Positions 25,959 to 36,212 of a stretch of DNA of 64,000 nt are shown in pieces; the first letter of the stretch is position 1; each line of letters begins with the position of its first letter. The DNA comes from Polaribacter sp. Hel1_85 (lineage in GTDB: Bacteria > Bacteroidota > Bacteroidia > Flavobacteriales > Flavobacteriaceae). The translations under genes were made by a program, and so were the position numbers. Under the pieces are notes generated by a model. The model saw only the letters and a program-made list of their open reading frames with translations, had not been told where the DNA came from and made no database searches. The stretch spans positions 687,001-751,000 of the forward strand of contig NZ_JPDS01000002.1 in assembly GCF_000766795.1 (NCBI RefSeq), read 5' to 3'.

Positions 25959-27395
25959 CTAATCACATTTAATTTCAGTAACAGAATTTGAGGATCCATT
26001 ATCAGTTATCGTTCCACAAGATTGTACTACACAACCTGCGCTTTTTTCACCTAATATAACGTTATAACCTGTGTTATTTATTAAAGTTACAGATAGTGCG
26101 TCATAATTAATCCCATCTAAGAAACGAAATCCCCCTTTAACTCCTGATATTGCAATGTCGATATTATCTTGTGGTTGATTTTCAGTAGTATTTAAGGTTA
26201 TACGTTGATTTTTTCCACCGAGGTATAATGCTTGATGGGATCCATGTTTTTCATAACCACTGTCAATAATAGTTAGCTCTATTTGACTATCTCCATCATT
26301 ATCTCTGTCAGTACCATAAAGTGCTCCATAAGCAAAATCTCCTCTAGAGTCTCTAATTGTACCAGAAGAGCCTACCCAAAAAGCGGTTTCAGTACCAGTA
26401 GCTTCACAGTTTTGAATTAGTTTTTCACCATCTGCCCAACCAATAGTTACACCACTTCTAAATTTATTAACTTTACAGTCTATTACCTTTATACCAGATG
26501 TGTTTATAGATTCACCTGTAATGTAGTGATTTCCAGTATTATAGGCTCTAATTCCATCTTCTTGTAAACTAAACATATGACCAGCAGTAAGCTTGTACCC
26601 CCATACACTCATAAAATTCACATTATCGGCAGGAGAACCCGTACCTTCTTCTGCTAGCATATCATTACTTGTTCGAACTTCACCATATAATTCACAGCCT
26701 TCAATAACTGTGTCAATACCACCTTGAACAAAAATTCCATGACCATAAGATTTTTGAGTTATAGTACAATCTTTAAGATGATTTCTTTCTCCTCTAATTA
26801 GAATTGAAGAGTGCTTAAAGTGTTTTATTACGTATGTTCCACCCTTACCAAATATATCACCATACCCATAAGGGTAAGAGCCTCTTGTAGTTAGGTTAAA
26901 ACCTTCTATTGTATTGTCTAAACCATCAAGATTTATATTAGTCGCTCTATAAAGAGGATACGCATCACCAGTATCTATCATGGTTAAATTTTTAACTGTA
27001 ATATTATTACCATATAACCTTATTTGCACAATATCTTCACTACCATATGACCTAAGTAATTCTGTGTCAAATTCAAAAGTAACTCCAGTAAAATCATAAT
27101 TGGTATCATTCCCCCTAAACACAAACATTTCATGATTTGGAATTAGTCCAGAAGTAACATCATCTGGACCAAATTTATATGTTCCGGGTGCTAGTTTTAT
27201 ATTAATATCATTTTGTCTAAGTGTTGCTATAAAATCAGTTATGGTATTTACAGTTGTATATTCTATTATATCAACTTCTTCTTCTTCTTCTATAATTATT
27301 TCGATTTCTTCTTCTTTTACATTATCAGGTGAACTACAATTAATAATAGTAAAGCATATTAAAACTAATGATAATAGTCTAGTTATTTTTTTCAT
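25959..27395 (-). CDS. right-handed beta-helix lipoprotein (paralog 1)
   Basis: A 478-residue lipoprotein (LVLICFTIINC, Cys about 20) with an acidic linker (EEEIEIIIEEEEEVD), probably exposed at the cell surface. From about residue 50 the sequence forms parallel beta-helix turns. A core is shared with three other proteins in this locus: GSYPYGYGD, FGKGGTY, KHFKHSSILIRG, SYGHGIFVQGG, MLAEEGTG and PADNVNF. One KHxKHSG position is Ser instead of Gly. The fold is that of lyases or epimerases; the family is not one I can name, and activity is inferred only from context. It is the last gene of the minus-strand PUL arm. Confidence 0.8.
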   Translation of the reverse strand: MKKITRLLSLVLICFTIINCSSPDNVKEEEIEIIIEEEEEVDIIEYTTVNTITDFIATLRQNDINIKLAPGTYKFGPDDVTSGLIPNHEMFVFRGNDTNYDFTGVTFEFDTELLRSYGSEDIVQIRLYGNNITVKNLTMIDTGDAYPLYRATNINLDGLDNTIEGFNLTTRGSYPYGYGDIFGKGGTYVIKHFKHSSILIRGERNHLKDCTITQKSYGHGIFVQGGIDTVIEGCELYGEVRTSNDMLAEEGTGSPADNVNFMSVWGYKLTAGHMFSLQEDGIRAYNTGNHYITGESINTSGIKVIDCKVNKFRSGVTIGWADGEKLIQNCEATGTETAFWVGSSGTIRDSRGDFAYGALYGTDRDNDGDSQIELTIIDSGYEKHGSHQALYLGGKNQRITLNTTENQPQDNIDIAISGVKGGFRFLDGINYDALSVTLINNTGYNVILGEKSAGCVVQSCGTITDNGSSNSVTEIKCD

Positions 27396-27454
27396 GATTT
27401 TATTTTTAGTTTGTAATTTTTAATAAAAATGATCAACTTATAAAAAAGGTTAAA

Positions 27455-28927
27455 TTAATCACAACTTAATTCTGATATACTATTACCAGAACCATTATCT
27501 GTTACGGTTCCACAAGAATGAATGACGTTACCAGAAGCAAGTTCAGTTAGTTCTACAGAATATTTTGTTCTATTTATTATTACAGAAGTTGTGGCAGATT
27601 GATTGTTTTGACCAGAATTAACTCCTTCCAAATGTCGTAAATCTCCTTGGTCTCCTCCTAATTGAATAGATCTTTCTTGTGAAACACTTGTTTCGTCACT
27701 ATTAAATGTAATTTTTTGATTACCACTTCCTATATAAGCTATAGGATGGGTTCCATAACTATCGTCACTATTTGTTATTGTAATATCTGCTGTTATATTA
27801 CTATCACTGTCATAGGCATTTGTATATACAGAACCATATTTAGCATCACTTTTACAATTTATAATACTTCCTCCTTTTTGGATAGCAAAACCACTTTCAT
27901 TTTCAATAGAAGTGCAATTTTCCATGATCATTGTACCACCTCCAAAAACTAAATTAAAACCAGATCTTACATGCTTTGCTGTACAGTTTTTTATTGTTAC
28001 ATTTTCTGTAGTACTTGTTGTTCCATTACCTGAATAATGTTCTGCAGATGCATAAGATCTAAAACCAGCTTCTTGTGAGCTTATCATATAACCAGCAGGA
28101 ACTTTGAAGCCCCAAACAGTTAGAAAGTTTACATTATCAGCAGGAGTACCTGTACCTTCTTCAGCTAATATATCATCTGTTGTACGCATAGCATCTCCTT
28201 CAACATATACATTATCAATTAACACATCTTTACCACCTTGTATAAAGACAACATGTCCATAACTTCTTGATTGTATATTAGTGTTTTGTAATGTATTTCC
28301 TTCACCTCTTATTAGTATTCCAGAATGTTTACGATGTTTAATTGTGTATGTACCCCCCTTACCAAATAAATCGCCATATCCATAAGGGTACGATCCACTA
28401 GTAGAAAAATTAAATCCATCTACCGTATTGTTTACTCCATCTAAATGCATATTTCTAGCTCTAAAAGTTGGGGCGGAATCACCTATGTCTTTTACCGTTA
28501 AGTTTTTTACTGTAATATTTTCTCCATAAAGTCTTAATTGAACAACTTCTTCACTACCGTAAGAACTCCAAAGTTCCGTTTCAAATTCAAATGTTACATC
28601 TGTAAAGTCATAATTTGAGTTGTTTCCTCTAAAGACAAACATTTCATAATGTGGAATCAAACCAGAAGTCACGTCATCAGGACCAAATCTGTAGGTGCCG
28701 GCTGCTAATTTTATATTAACATCATTTTGATTTAATGAAGTATTAAATTCGGCAATAGTATTTACTGTTGTATATATTATATCTTCAATAGGATCAATAG
28801 GATCAACAGGATCAACAGGATCAACAATAACTGGTTCATCAATTACTGGATCATCACTACCACAACTTAAAGCACCAAAACTTAATAAGAATATAAAGAA
28901 GTATTTAGTTATTTTTATTTTATTCAT
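27455..28927 (-). CDS. right-handed beta-helix lipoprotein (paralog 2)
   Basis: A 490-residue lipoprotein (FLLSFGALSC followed by GSDDP, like the surface-export signal of flavobacteria) with a DPVDPVDPIDP linker. It is clearly paralogous to its downstream neighbour (about half the residues identical by eye) and carries the shared core GSYPYGYGD, FGKGGTY, KHRKHSGILIRG, SYGHVVFIQGG and ILAEEGTG. 59 bases separate the genes, suggesting cotranscription. Probable surface glycan-active enzyme or binding protein; no catalytic residue can be proven. Confidence 0.8.
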   Translation of the reverse strand: MNKIKITKYFFIFLLSFGALSCGSDDPVIDEPVIVDPVDPVDPIDPIEDIIYTTVNTIAEFNTSLNQNDVNIKLAAGTYRFGPDDVTSGLIPHYEMFVFRGNNSNYDFTDVTFEFETELWSSYGSEEVVQLRLYGENITVKNLTVKDIGDSAPTFRARNMHLDGVNNTVDGFNFSTSGSYPYGYGDLFGKGGTYTIKHRKHSGILIRGEGNTLQNTNIQSRSYGHVVFIQGGKDVLIDNVYVEGDAMRTTDDILAEEGTGTPADNVNFLTVWGFKVPAGYMISSQEAGFRSYASAEHYSGNGTTSTTENVTIKNCTAKHVRSGFNLVFGGGTMIMENCTSIENESGFAIQKGGSIINCKSDAKYGSVYTNAYDSDSNITADITITNSDDSYGTHPIAYIGSGNQKITFNSDETSVSQERSIQLGGDQGDLRHLEGVNSGQNNQSATTSVIINRTKYSVELTELASGNVIHSCGTVTDNGSGNSISELSCD

Positions 28928-28970
28928 AATTTGAATTTATAATATATTTATGTTTACTGTATTATACAAA

Positions 28971-29009
28971 TAAAAGAATATTATGCTTATAAGGCTATAA
29001 AATAATATT
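28971..29009 (-). promoter_or_regulatory. candidate PUL regulator site, weak copy
   Basis: On the minus strand TATTATTTTATAG is identical to the core of the motif at 53,777. The rest of the 39-nt motif is only partly conserved. It lies about 45 bases upstream of the beta-helix paralog 2 start. The remainder of the 430-base gap to 29,357 holds a terminator and no gene. Confidence 0.35.
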
Positions 29010-29305
29010 CATTTGATATAAAATATGTTTCTTAATTCTAATACAATTAGAGATTTAGATGTTTTTTATTAAATTAGGGGTATTATATTTTTTAATTGCA
29101 CCTTATTTAGGAGACAGTAATAAGTGAACTATTATAAATAACACATAATTGTTTGTTTTTATCTGTATTTATTATTATTACGTTTTAGATAAAGCGGTTA
29201 AAAATTTCATTTTGTAACTTTTGTATAAATAATTTTTAAACTTTTAGTTTTAAACAAAAAGTTGTTATGAATAACAATATTTCATATCAAAATTTTTAAT
29301 ACAAA

Positions 29306-29335
29306 AAACTCCATGCATTATTATGCATGGAGTTT
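29306..29335. terminator. terminator of the SusCD-SGBP transcript
   Basis: AAACTCCATGCAT and ATGCATGGAGTTT form a perfect 13-bp stem around TATT; on the minus strand it is followed by a T run. It lies 22 bases after the SGBP stop and separates it from the beta-helix pair. Confidence 0.85.
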
Positions 29336-29357
29336 CTATTTAAATTAAGTTATTCTA

Positions 29358-30716
29358 TTAATATAAACTTACATCAAAAACAGTTCCTCTAGATCCTCCT
29401 CCGTTAGATCCTCCACCAATAACCATATATTGTGTGTTAGCATCTGAAAAATTGGCTGATAAATTAAAAATGATCGGTGTTCCATCTAACTCAACACCAA
29501 CTAATTTACTTGTTGCTGTGTTTATTATTAGTTTTAAGTGATGATTAGCATCTCTATCATAATCTGGAATAAAATCAGCTATTGCTTGCCTTTCTAAACC
29601 TGCAAAAGAGTTGTTGTTTGAAGCAGCACCATCCCATAAGAAAATCTCATTACTATCTGGAGTTAAAATTATACCTCTAAAATTTGTAAGTTGGTTACTA
29701 TTTGCGTCAAAAGTAGGACTTGATCCGTGAAATCCAAGTGCTATACCTCTATGCCATCTTGGAGTGGCGTTATTATTGAATGAACCTAAATTAACATTAG
29801 CTTCTAGTGTTATTTCTGTAGGTTTGGTATAACCAACACTTGATTCGTCAGAGATATCGTAAAGAAAAAATCTAGCTGCTCCTATAGTTAATTCTCCAGA
29901 ATTTGATGCAACTACACCATAAGCACTACTTGATCTTGCATCACCAATACATCTCCATTCTCTATCTCCAATAGCATTTACAGGTTGTGTTGATGGCCAA
30001 AAACCACTAGGTTGTGATCCAGTTGTATCAAAAGGTCCTCCAAATTGATCTGTAGCTTCAAGAAAATCATCGAAAACTATAGATGGATTTAAGTATACAA
30101 ATAAAGGTCCTACAGTTTCTCTATTCCCATTATCATAACGAATTGAAACATTACCTGAAGTACTATCTGGTACTTCAACTTCAATTTCTGTATTTGATAT
30201 GTTTAAAATGGTTGCTTCAACACCATTAAAAAGTACAGAAATAGCACTGGCATCCGTACCAAAGTTAGTACCTAAAATTGATATTATATTTCCAATAATA
30301 GATTCATCATTACTTAAACCGCTAATTTCTACACCAGGGATGTATGTAAAACTTGAAGCACTTTGTGCATCATTCGTCCAAACACTAAGGTTAATTGGGC
30401 CGTTACCAGCATATTGTGGTACTAATACCACCATTTCAGTATCTGTATAGCTTACTATTTCTGTGTCAATATCTACATCTGCTTCACTAAATGAAATTTT
30501 AGCGGCTTGTTTAATCTCACCAAAGTTTGTTCCTGTTATAGTAATTGGTGTACCAGGATATCCTGTAGAAGGACTGAAACTTGTAAATGTAGCTTTCGGA
30601 AAAGTTGTTAACTCTGGGTTATAATCTATTGATTGTTCTGGATAACATGCTACTAATAGTGTACTAATAAGTACACTAAACAATGCAATGTTTTTTATTA
30701 TATTAAATTTTTTCAT
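29358..30716 (-). CDS. IPT/TIG-domain surface glycan-binding lipoprotein (SusE/F position)
   Basis: A 452-residue lipoprotein (LISTLLVAC, Cys about 24). Two IPT/TIG domains lie at about residues 42-128 (FSPSTGYPGTPITITGTNFG) and 130-210 (IIGNIISILGTNFGTDASAI). A C-terminal beta-sandwich-like domain (about 215-452) has aromatic-rich stretches such as PSGFWPSTQP and ATPRWHRGIALGFHG, possibly a glycan-binding face. Its place directly after SusD and 31 bases from it marks it as the PUL surface glycan-binding protein. No catalytic motif. Confidence 0.85.
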   Translation of the reverse strand: MKKFNIIKNIALFSVLISTLLVACYPEQSIDYNPELTTFPKATFTSFSPSTGYPGTPITITGTNFGEIKQAAKISFSEADVDIDTEIVSYTDTEMVVLVPQYAGNGPINLSVWTNDAQSASSFTYIPGVEISGLSNDESIIGNIISILGTNFGTDASAISVLFNGVEATILNISNTEIEVEVPDSTSGNVSIRYDNGNRETVGPLFVYLNPSIVFDDFLEATDQFGGPFDTTGSQPSGFWPSTQPVNAIGDREWRCIGDARSSSAYGVVASNSGELTIGAARFFLYDISDESSVGYTKPTEITLEANVNLGSFNNNATPRWHRGIALGFHGSSPTFDANSNQLTNFRGIILTPDSNEIFLWDGAASNNNSFAGLERQAIADFIPDYDRDANHHLKLIINTATSKLVGVELDGTPIIFNLSANFSDANTQYMVIGGGSNGGGSRGTVFDVSLY

Positions 30717-30747
30717 CTATTTTATAATTTAAATTAGGTTATTAATT

Positions 30748-32532
30748 TTAATAGCCAGGATTTTGAAGGATATTAGAATTCTGTACAATCTCTTGTGAAG
30801 GAATTGGTCTTAAATAAGTAGTTCTTGAAAAATTTCTAGATGTTGAAGCGTCTAGTACTACTGCTTTTAATATTCCTTTTCCTGTTGTAACTTCTTCCTC
30901 TCCATTTGGATATGCTGCTGAATTGTAAAGATTAGTATTACCTTCATAATCTGTACCTTCAACTACTGGTCCAAGAATACTTTTGTTTAAAGTATCTTCT
31001 GCAATACCCCAACGTTTTAAATCGTGAAATCTAGAATTTTCTGCAAAAAGCTCTACAGCACGTTCTCTTCTAATTTCATCTAAAATATCTAAGCTATTTG
31101 TTGAAGCAAATGCATTTGTAAGAGCTGGTAAACCTGCTCTTGCCTTAGTTAAATTAATTGTTTCATTTAATTCTGCGTCTGTAATAGAACTATTAAGTTC
31201 ATATAAAGACTCTGCTAAATTAAGATAAACAGTTGCTAATCTAATTATAGGCCAATTATGACCATCTGTTGGGTTCTCTATATCTTGTAAATATCCAGTA
31301 GAAACAAACTTATTGTTTCTGTAAGCGGTACCTCCAGTATTATCAATAACTCCTTCTAGAGTTAATTCTCCATCAACAGGTATTTCATTTGTATTGATAT
31401 TTCTAAAATAGCATTCCATTCTATAATCTCTGTTTTGATACTCATCTTGTGGGCTTTCATATCCAGCAAAAGAACCAGATTGTGCTATTGGTAAACCATC
31501 TGTAGCTAAAAACAAGTCCATCATTTTTCTACTTGGCGCAACTCTACCTACTGAATTTTGGCTTGTATTAATAGTTCCTAATAATTCATCAAAAACTTTA
31601 TACATTATAAACTCTTTATTAGACGTTTTATCTAAACCTAATGGATTAGATGCCGATCCTTCTATATTAAATAGATAGTAATTACTTCTATTTCTCATAT
31701 CTGGTTCACTATTATAATTCCATAGTTCAAAAGCGCCAGAACTTATAACTTCTCTATTTAAAGAAATAGCTTCTGTTAAATAAGCTGTTTGATTATCTTT
31801 TGCTCCTGCAGAACCAGCTCCAGTAGATGTACCATCTCCATCTGTAGTTGTACCTACATACTTCTCCCATGTAGCGGCATATAATAAAACCCATGCTTTA
31901 TAAGCTTTTGCTGCTTCTGTGGTAATTTTACCATAATCCTCAGAAAGAAGATTGTTTTGTGTTGGTAAATTAGGAATTGCATCAGTAAGGTCTTCTAAAA
32001 TAACATCAACAACTTCATATCTACTACTTCGTGCTGCAAAAACATTTTCAGATGTTAAATCTAAAACCTCAAGAGTTATTGGGACACCTCCATAGCGTTG
32101 CAATAGTTCGAAGTATTGTGTAGCTCTAAAAAACTTTGCTGCAGCCACATATTCAGCTATTTCTGTAGCATTACCTTCATACTCATCTGCTTTTTCAAGT
32201 ATTATATTAGCCTGTCTTATTGTACTATATGGAGATGACCATTGGCTATCTGTAATAGGAAAAGAAACAATACCTCGTCCATAACTATCTGCTAAAAAAT
32301 TTGCATGTAAATCACTACCATGATCCAACATTTCACTAGTTCCAGGGTTTCTAGGAGTGTTTAATGCTGTGTATAAAGTATTTGTAGCTCGTCTGAATTC
32401 TGTTGGTGAGTCAAAATATTCAGCTTCTGTAACACCTGAAATAGGTTCTTTATCTAAAATTTCATCAACGCAAGAACTAATTATAAGTGCTAAGAATAAT
32501 ATGTATATAAATTTATTATTTTTCATTATCAA
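30748..32532 (-). CDS. SusD/RagB family outer-membrane lipoprotein
   Basis: A 594-residue SusD-like lipoprotein that caps the SusC channel and captures glycan. The signal peptide ends in ALIISSC followed by VDEILDKEP; SusD hallmarks are EYFDSPTEFRRATNTLYTAL, AAKFFRATQYFELLQRYGGVP, the C-terminal RRERAVELFAENSRFHDLKRWG and LRPIPSQEIVQN. The second ATG (32,526) is an equally likely start. It begins 5 bases after the SusC stop, so the two are translationally close. Confidence 0.94.
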   Translation of the reverse strand: MIMKNNKFIYILFLALIISSCVDEILDKEPISGVTEAEYFDSPTEFRRATNTLYTALNTPRNPGTSEMLDHGSDLHANFLADSYGRGIVSFPITDSQWSSPYSTIRQANIILEKADEYEGNATEIAEYVAAAKFFRATQYFELLQRYGGVPITLEVLDLTSENVFAARSSRYEVVDVILEDLTDAIPNLPTQNNLLSEDYGKITTEAAKAYKAWVLLYAATWEKYVGTTTDGDGTSTGAGSAGAKDNQTAYLTEAISLNREVISSGAFELWNYNSEPDMRNRSNYYLFNIEGSASNPLGLDKTSNKEFIMYKVFDELLGTINTSQNSVGRVAPSRKMMDLFLATDGLPIAQSGSFAGYESPQDEYQNRDYRMECYFRNINTNEIPVDGELTLEGVIDNTGGTAYRNNKFVSTGYLQDIENPTDGHNWPIIRLATVYLNLAESLYELNSSITDAELNETINLTKARAGLPALTNAFASTNSLDILDEIRRERAVELFAENSRFHDLKRWGIAEDTLNKSILGPVVEGTDYEGNTNLYNSAAYPNGEEEVTTGKGILKAVVLDASTSRNFSRTTYLRPIPSQEIVQNSNILQNPGY

Positions 32533-32537
32533 ATTTT

Positions 32538-35500
32538 TTAAAAATTAACATTAACACCAAATGCCCAACTACGTGCATAAGGATAGGTTTTTTCTGTTTC
32601 AAAACCATACTCTGGGTCATATCCGTCATCTAAACTAGTATGTTCCCATAGATCATTACCACTAAAGTACACTCTAATTTTATTAAATTCAGTTTCTCCT
32701 AATTTTATTTTTGGAAGTGTGTACCCTACTGTTAAGGTTTTTAAACGTACATACCTGTTATTTTGTACTCTAAAATCATTATAAGCCCAGTTCCAGTTAG
32801 ATCTGGTTGTGTGTGTAGTAGTTCTAGGTAATGACGCATCAGTATTTGTTGGTGTCCAAGTTTCTCCAAGAAATTGATCTGTTTGGTTTGAAAAACGCCC
32901 AACGATAGGGTATGCAAAAACACCTGTTCTTAAAATGTCTTGTTTACCAACACCTTGAAACAATGCTCCAAAGTCAAAACCTTTATAACTCGCAGATAAA
33001 TTTAGACCAAAATTATAATGTGTTTGACCATTTCCAACATGTACTAAATCATTTGAATCTATTCTTCCATCTTCATTTACATCAACTTTTCTTACATCAC
33101 CAGGAGTTAGTTTAGTAGTGTTACCTCCATCTGCCATTGATGCATTACTACTATTAAGAATTTCTGTATGAGCAGCATAATATTGATCTACTTCTTCTTG
33201 TGTTTGAAAAAGACCATCTGTTTTATATACCCACAGTGAATTTAGTGAATAACCTTGAAGACTAGTATTATACCCATTACTTGGAGTTTCAATACCTCCT
33301 TTGTTTACAACAAGACTATTATTGTCTGATACAAACGCATTTACACTGTATTTGAAATTGTCATTTACGTTGTCTTGCCAAGTAAGAGAAGCTTCCCATC
33401 CTGTACTTTCAAAATCACCTCCATTTGATAAAGGAGCTGTACCTCCTAATTGACTTGGGAAAAGTACATTAATAAACATACCTACATTTTGCTTTTTGTA
33501 AACATCAAAACTACCAGATAATCTGCTGTTTAATGCTCTAAAATCTAAACCAATATTAGATTGTACTACACGTTCCCAATTTCTATCACGACTAGTAAGT
33601 CTAGATAAATAACCAGTGGTTTGCAGTGAAGGTGTTGAACCAAATAATGTATTACCCTCAGTTACCCCAGAAATATAATCATAAAGTTGTAAAGGGCCAT
33701 TGTTAGGAAAACCATTTGCAGTTTCACCATAACTAGTTCTTACTTTTAGGTAGTTTAAAAAACCTAGATTTTCCATAAATTTTTCTTTAGTAATTATCCA
33801 CCCTAAAGAACCTGATAAGAAATTATCCCATCTTTCTTCTGGTGCAAACCGAGAAGAACCATCTCTTCTAAATGCTGCCTGTACTAAATACTTTTCTTGA
33901 TAATCATAGGTTAAATTAGCTAAAACACCGTATAGACCTTCATGACTATTACTACCGCCATTTTCAACTAAAATTTCATCTGATGCCGATGTTATGTCGT
34001 AAACTCCTTGGTCTTCAAACCCTTGTCTGAATGCGTTTACACTTTTTGTTCTACTTGCTTCAGTGTTTATACCTGTTGTAAAACCAATGTTATGATCTTC
34101 ATTAAATGTATTTTTATAATTTAAATAAGCCCCATATGTATCAGTTCTTCCAGTACCATGATTGGTGTAAAAAGAAGATGAACCTTGGTTTACAGTGTTT
34201 ACTTGTTTAATTCCGTCAAATGTATAAATAGGTACTTCTAAAACATATGTATTTTGAGCTAAACTTGTTGTTTTAAAAGCAGCTGAAGCCTTAAAATCTA
34301 AATGATCTGTTATTTTATAAGTAGCATCAAATACAAAACTGTGTCTATCTCTTTCTTCAAAATTTCTACCCCCATCAACAAGGTTGGCTAGAGGTTGTCT
34401 TGCTCCTCCAGAATAATTGAAGTTAGATACCCATTGGCCATAAGGGTTTACTGTTGGGTAGATAGCAGGGTCATTAGTAAAAACACTTCCTGTTAAACCA
34501 GCCGATGGCTGAGATCTTTTTAATTGAGTTAATGCCAAGTTAGTTCCTATATTTAAACGATCACTTACTTGAACATTTACTACAGATCTAAAATTATACT
34601 GTACCTCACCATCATAAGTTGCAGTTACAGCACCAACATCCTCTAGATACATTCCTGATAAACGATAACTTATTTTATCAGTAGAACCAGAAATACTTAA
34701 ATTGTGTTGATTTGATATTGAAGTACCATATACTTGATCCCAAATATTATTATTTGTAATATAAAGATCAGTTGGGTTATTAGCAGGAGCACCCCAAAAA
34801 GAATTTACGTATCCTTCTTCACCAGCAGCAAGCATGTCTCTAATAGATTTTGCATTGTCTATACTAATCCATCCAAATGGGTTTGCTGTAAAATCTCCCA
34901 TTACAGCATCATCTGATTCCATTGCGTCAATGTATACATCAAAATATTCTTTAGCAGAAGTGCTTTGTGGTTTTATACCAATAGTATTTATTCTAACTTG
35001 AGAATTGATTTCAATACTCATTTTTCCTTTTCCTTTCTTTGTTGTTACTAAAACAACACCATTCGCTCCTCTTGAACCATATATAGCAGCAGACGCATCT
35101 TTAAGAATAGAAATGCTTTCTATATCATCAGGGTTAATTTGATTAAAATCTGCGCCAGGAATACCATCAACTACAATTAAAGCAGAACCACCATTTACAG
35201 ATGTACTTCCCCTAATTAAAAAACCAGCATCTTGCTCACCTGGTCTAGAGCTACTTCTACTTACAATTAGGCCTGGTGTAGATCCTTGTAAAGCTAAAAC
35301 AGGATTGGTAACCGCTCTGTTTTCGAAAACTTCACTTTTTACAACATCTATTGAACCTGTTATTACAGCTTTCTTTTGTGTTCCGTAACCTACTACTACA
35401 ATTTCATCTAATGTTGTAGCATCTGGTTTTAAAGAAACATTAACATTTGTTTTGGTTCCTACTGTAATTTCTTGACTAGCGTATCCTAAGTAAGAGAATA

Positions 35501-35786
35501 CTAATACAGCTTCGTTTGAAGGTACTTTAATTGAGTAATTACCGTCAAAGTCTGTTGCAACTCCTATTGAAGTTCCCTTTAATATTACTGATACTCCAGG
35601 AATAGGCATGCTATCATCTGAACTTACAACTGTTCCAGTAATTGTTTTTGTTTGTTGAAGCCCTAAATTTGGAATAGGGTCTGCTGCATACAATGAGGTT
35701 GGTGACCCACAAAGCATAATACCTAATACCCAGAAAAGGCTTGCAAAAATTTTCAGTCTAAACTGATCTTGTTTAATTTTTTTCAT
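32538..35786 (-). CDS. SusC/RagA family TonB-dependent transporter
   Basis: A 1082-residue outer-membrane transporter. After a signal peptide (to about residue 34) comes a carboxypeptidase-regulatory-like domain (ITGTVVSSDDSMPIPGVSVI), the TonB box region LDEIVVVGYGTQ, the plug (IRGSTSVNGGSALIVVDGIPG, SILKDASAAIYGSRGANGVV) and a 22-strand barrel ending in WAFGVNVNF. It has the short TonB-box form without an STN domain, so it is not an anti-sigma-linked type, in line with HTCS control. It begins the minus-strand operon SusC-SusD-SGBP. Confidence 0.95.
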   Translation of the reverse strand: MKKIKQDQFRLKIFASLFWVLGIMLCGSPTSLYAADPIPNLGLQQTKTITGTVVSSDDSMPIPGVSVILKGTSIGVATDFDGNYSIKVPSNEAVLVFSYLGYASQEITVGTKTNVNVSLKPDATTLDEIVVVGYGTQKKAVITGSIDVVKSEVFENRAVTNPVLALQGSTPGLIVSRSSSRPGEQDAGFLIRGSTSVNGGSALIVVDGIPGADFNQINPDDIESISILKDASAAIYGSRGANGVVLVTTKKGKGKMSIEINSQVRINTIGIKPQSTSAKEYFDVYIDAMESDDAVMGDFTANPFGWISIDNAKSIRDMLAAGEEGYVNSFWGAPANNPTDLYITNNNIWDQVYGTSISNQHNLSISGSTDKISYRLSGMYLEDVGAVTATYDGEVQYNFRSVVNVQVSDRLNIGTNLALTQLKRSQPSAGLTGSVFTNDPAIYPTVNPYGQWVSNFNYSGGARQPLANLVDGGRNFEERDRHSFVFDATYKITDHLDFKASAAFKTTSLAQNTYVLEVPIYTFDGIKQVNTVNQGSSSFYTNHGTGRTDTYGAYLNYKNTFNEDHNIGFTTGINTEASRTKSVNAFRQGFEDQGVYDITSASDEILVENGGSNSHEGLYGVLANLTYDYQEKYLVQAAFRRDGSSRFAPEERWDNFLSGSLGWIITKEKFMENLGFLNYLKVRTSYGETANGFPNNGPLQLYDYISGVTEGNTLFGSTPSLQTTGYLSRLTSRDRNWERVVQSNIGLDFRALNSRLSGSFDVYKKQNVGMFINVLFPSQLGGTAPLSNGGDFESTGWEASLTWQDNVNDNFKYSVNAFVSDNNSLVVNKGGIETPSNGYNTSLQGYSLNSLWVYKTDGLFQTQEEVDQYYAAHTEILNSSNASMADGGNTTKLTPGDVRKVDVNEDGRIDSNDLVHVGNGQTHYNFGLNLSASYKGFDFGALFQGVGKQDILRTGVFAYPIVGRFSNQTDQFLGETWTPTNTDASLPRTTTHTTRSNWNWAYNDFRVQNNRYVRLKTLTVGYTLPKIKLGETEFNKIRVYFSGNDLWEHTSLDDGYDPEYGFETEKTYPYARSWAFGVNVNF

Positions 35787-36212
35787 GAAGTTAATTTTAA
35801 AAAACTATTAGTTATAGTTAAATTGTTAAGACAATGTTAAGAAGATTGGGAGTTGGTTTTTATAAATTATTGTTTTATGATGATAAATTATGATTCTTTT
35901 CTCTATTTATTTGGGTCTTTTTAAGGTGAAACAGAAAATTGTGATTTTTTTTGTGTCTTTTTTAGCTGAAAAAGAGAAGCTTTTTAAGTTTTTAAAAGGT
36001 TAAGAGTTTTGTTTGAAAATTTTAATATTTATTATATGTATGAATTATGGTAGTGTGAATTAGTGTTTTATTAATATTTATAATGTTTTTTTATTGATTG
36101 TATAAAATTAATTCAATTTTTTAAAAACAAGGTTTTAACTTCTGTTTTTTAGAAGTTATTAATGTTGATGTTGTTTTATAATTAGTGAAGTATAGTTATG
36201 GTTGAGGTAAAG

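Noticed and set aside
28800..28850. Short repeat GGATCAACA/GGATCAATA as a regulatory repeat
   Set aside because: It encodes the DPVDPVDPIDP linker of the beta-helix lipoprotein, so it is explained by the protein repeat.
32912..33115. Frame on the strand opposite SusC, and similar opposite-strand frames in SusD, lyases, GH29 and sulfatases
   Set aside because: They are rich in Leu, His and Gln or Ile/Ser as expected for antisense of AT-rich coding sequence, and lack starts or motifs.
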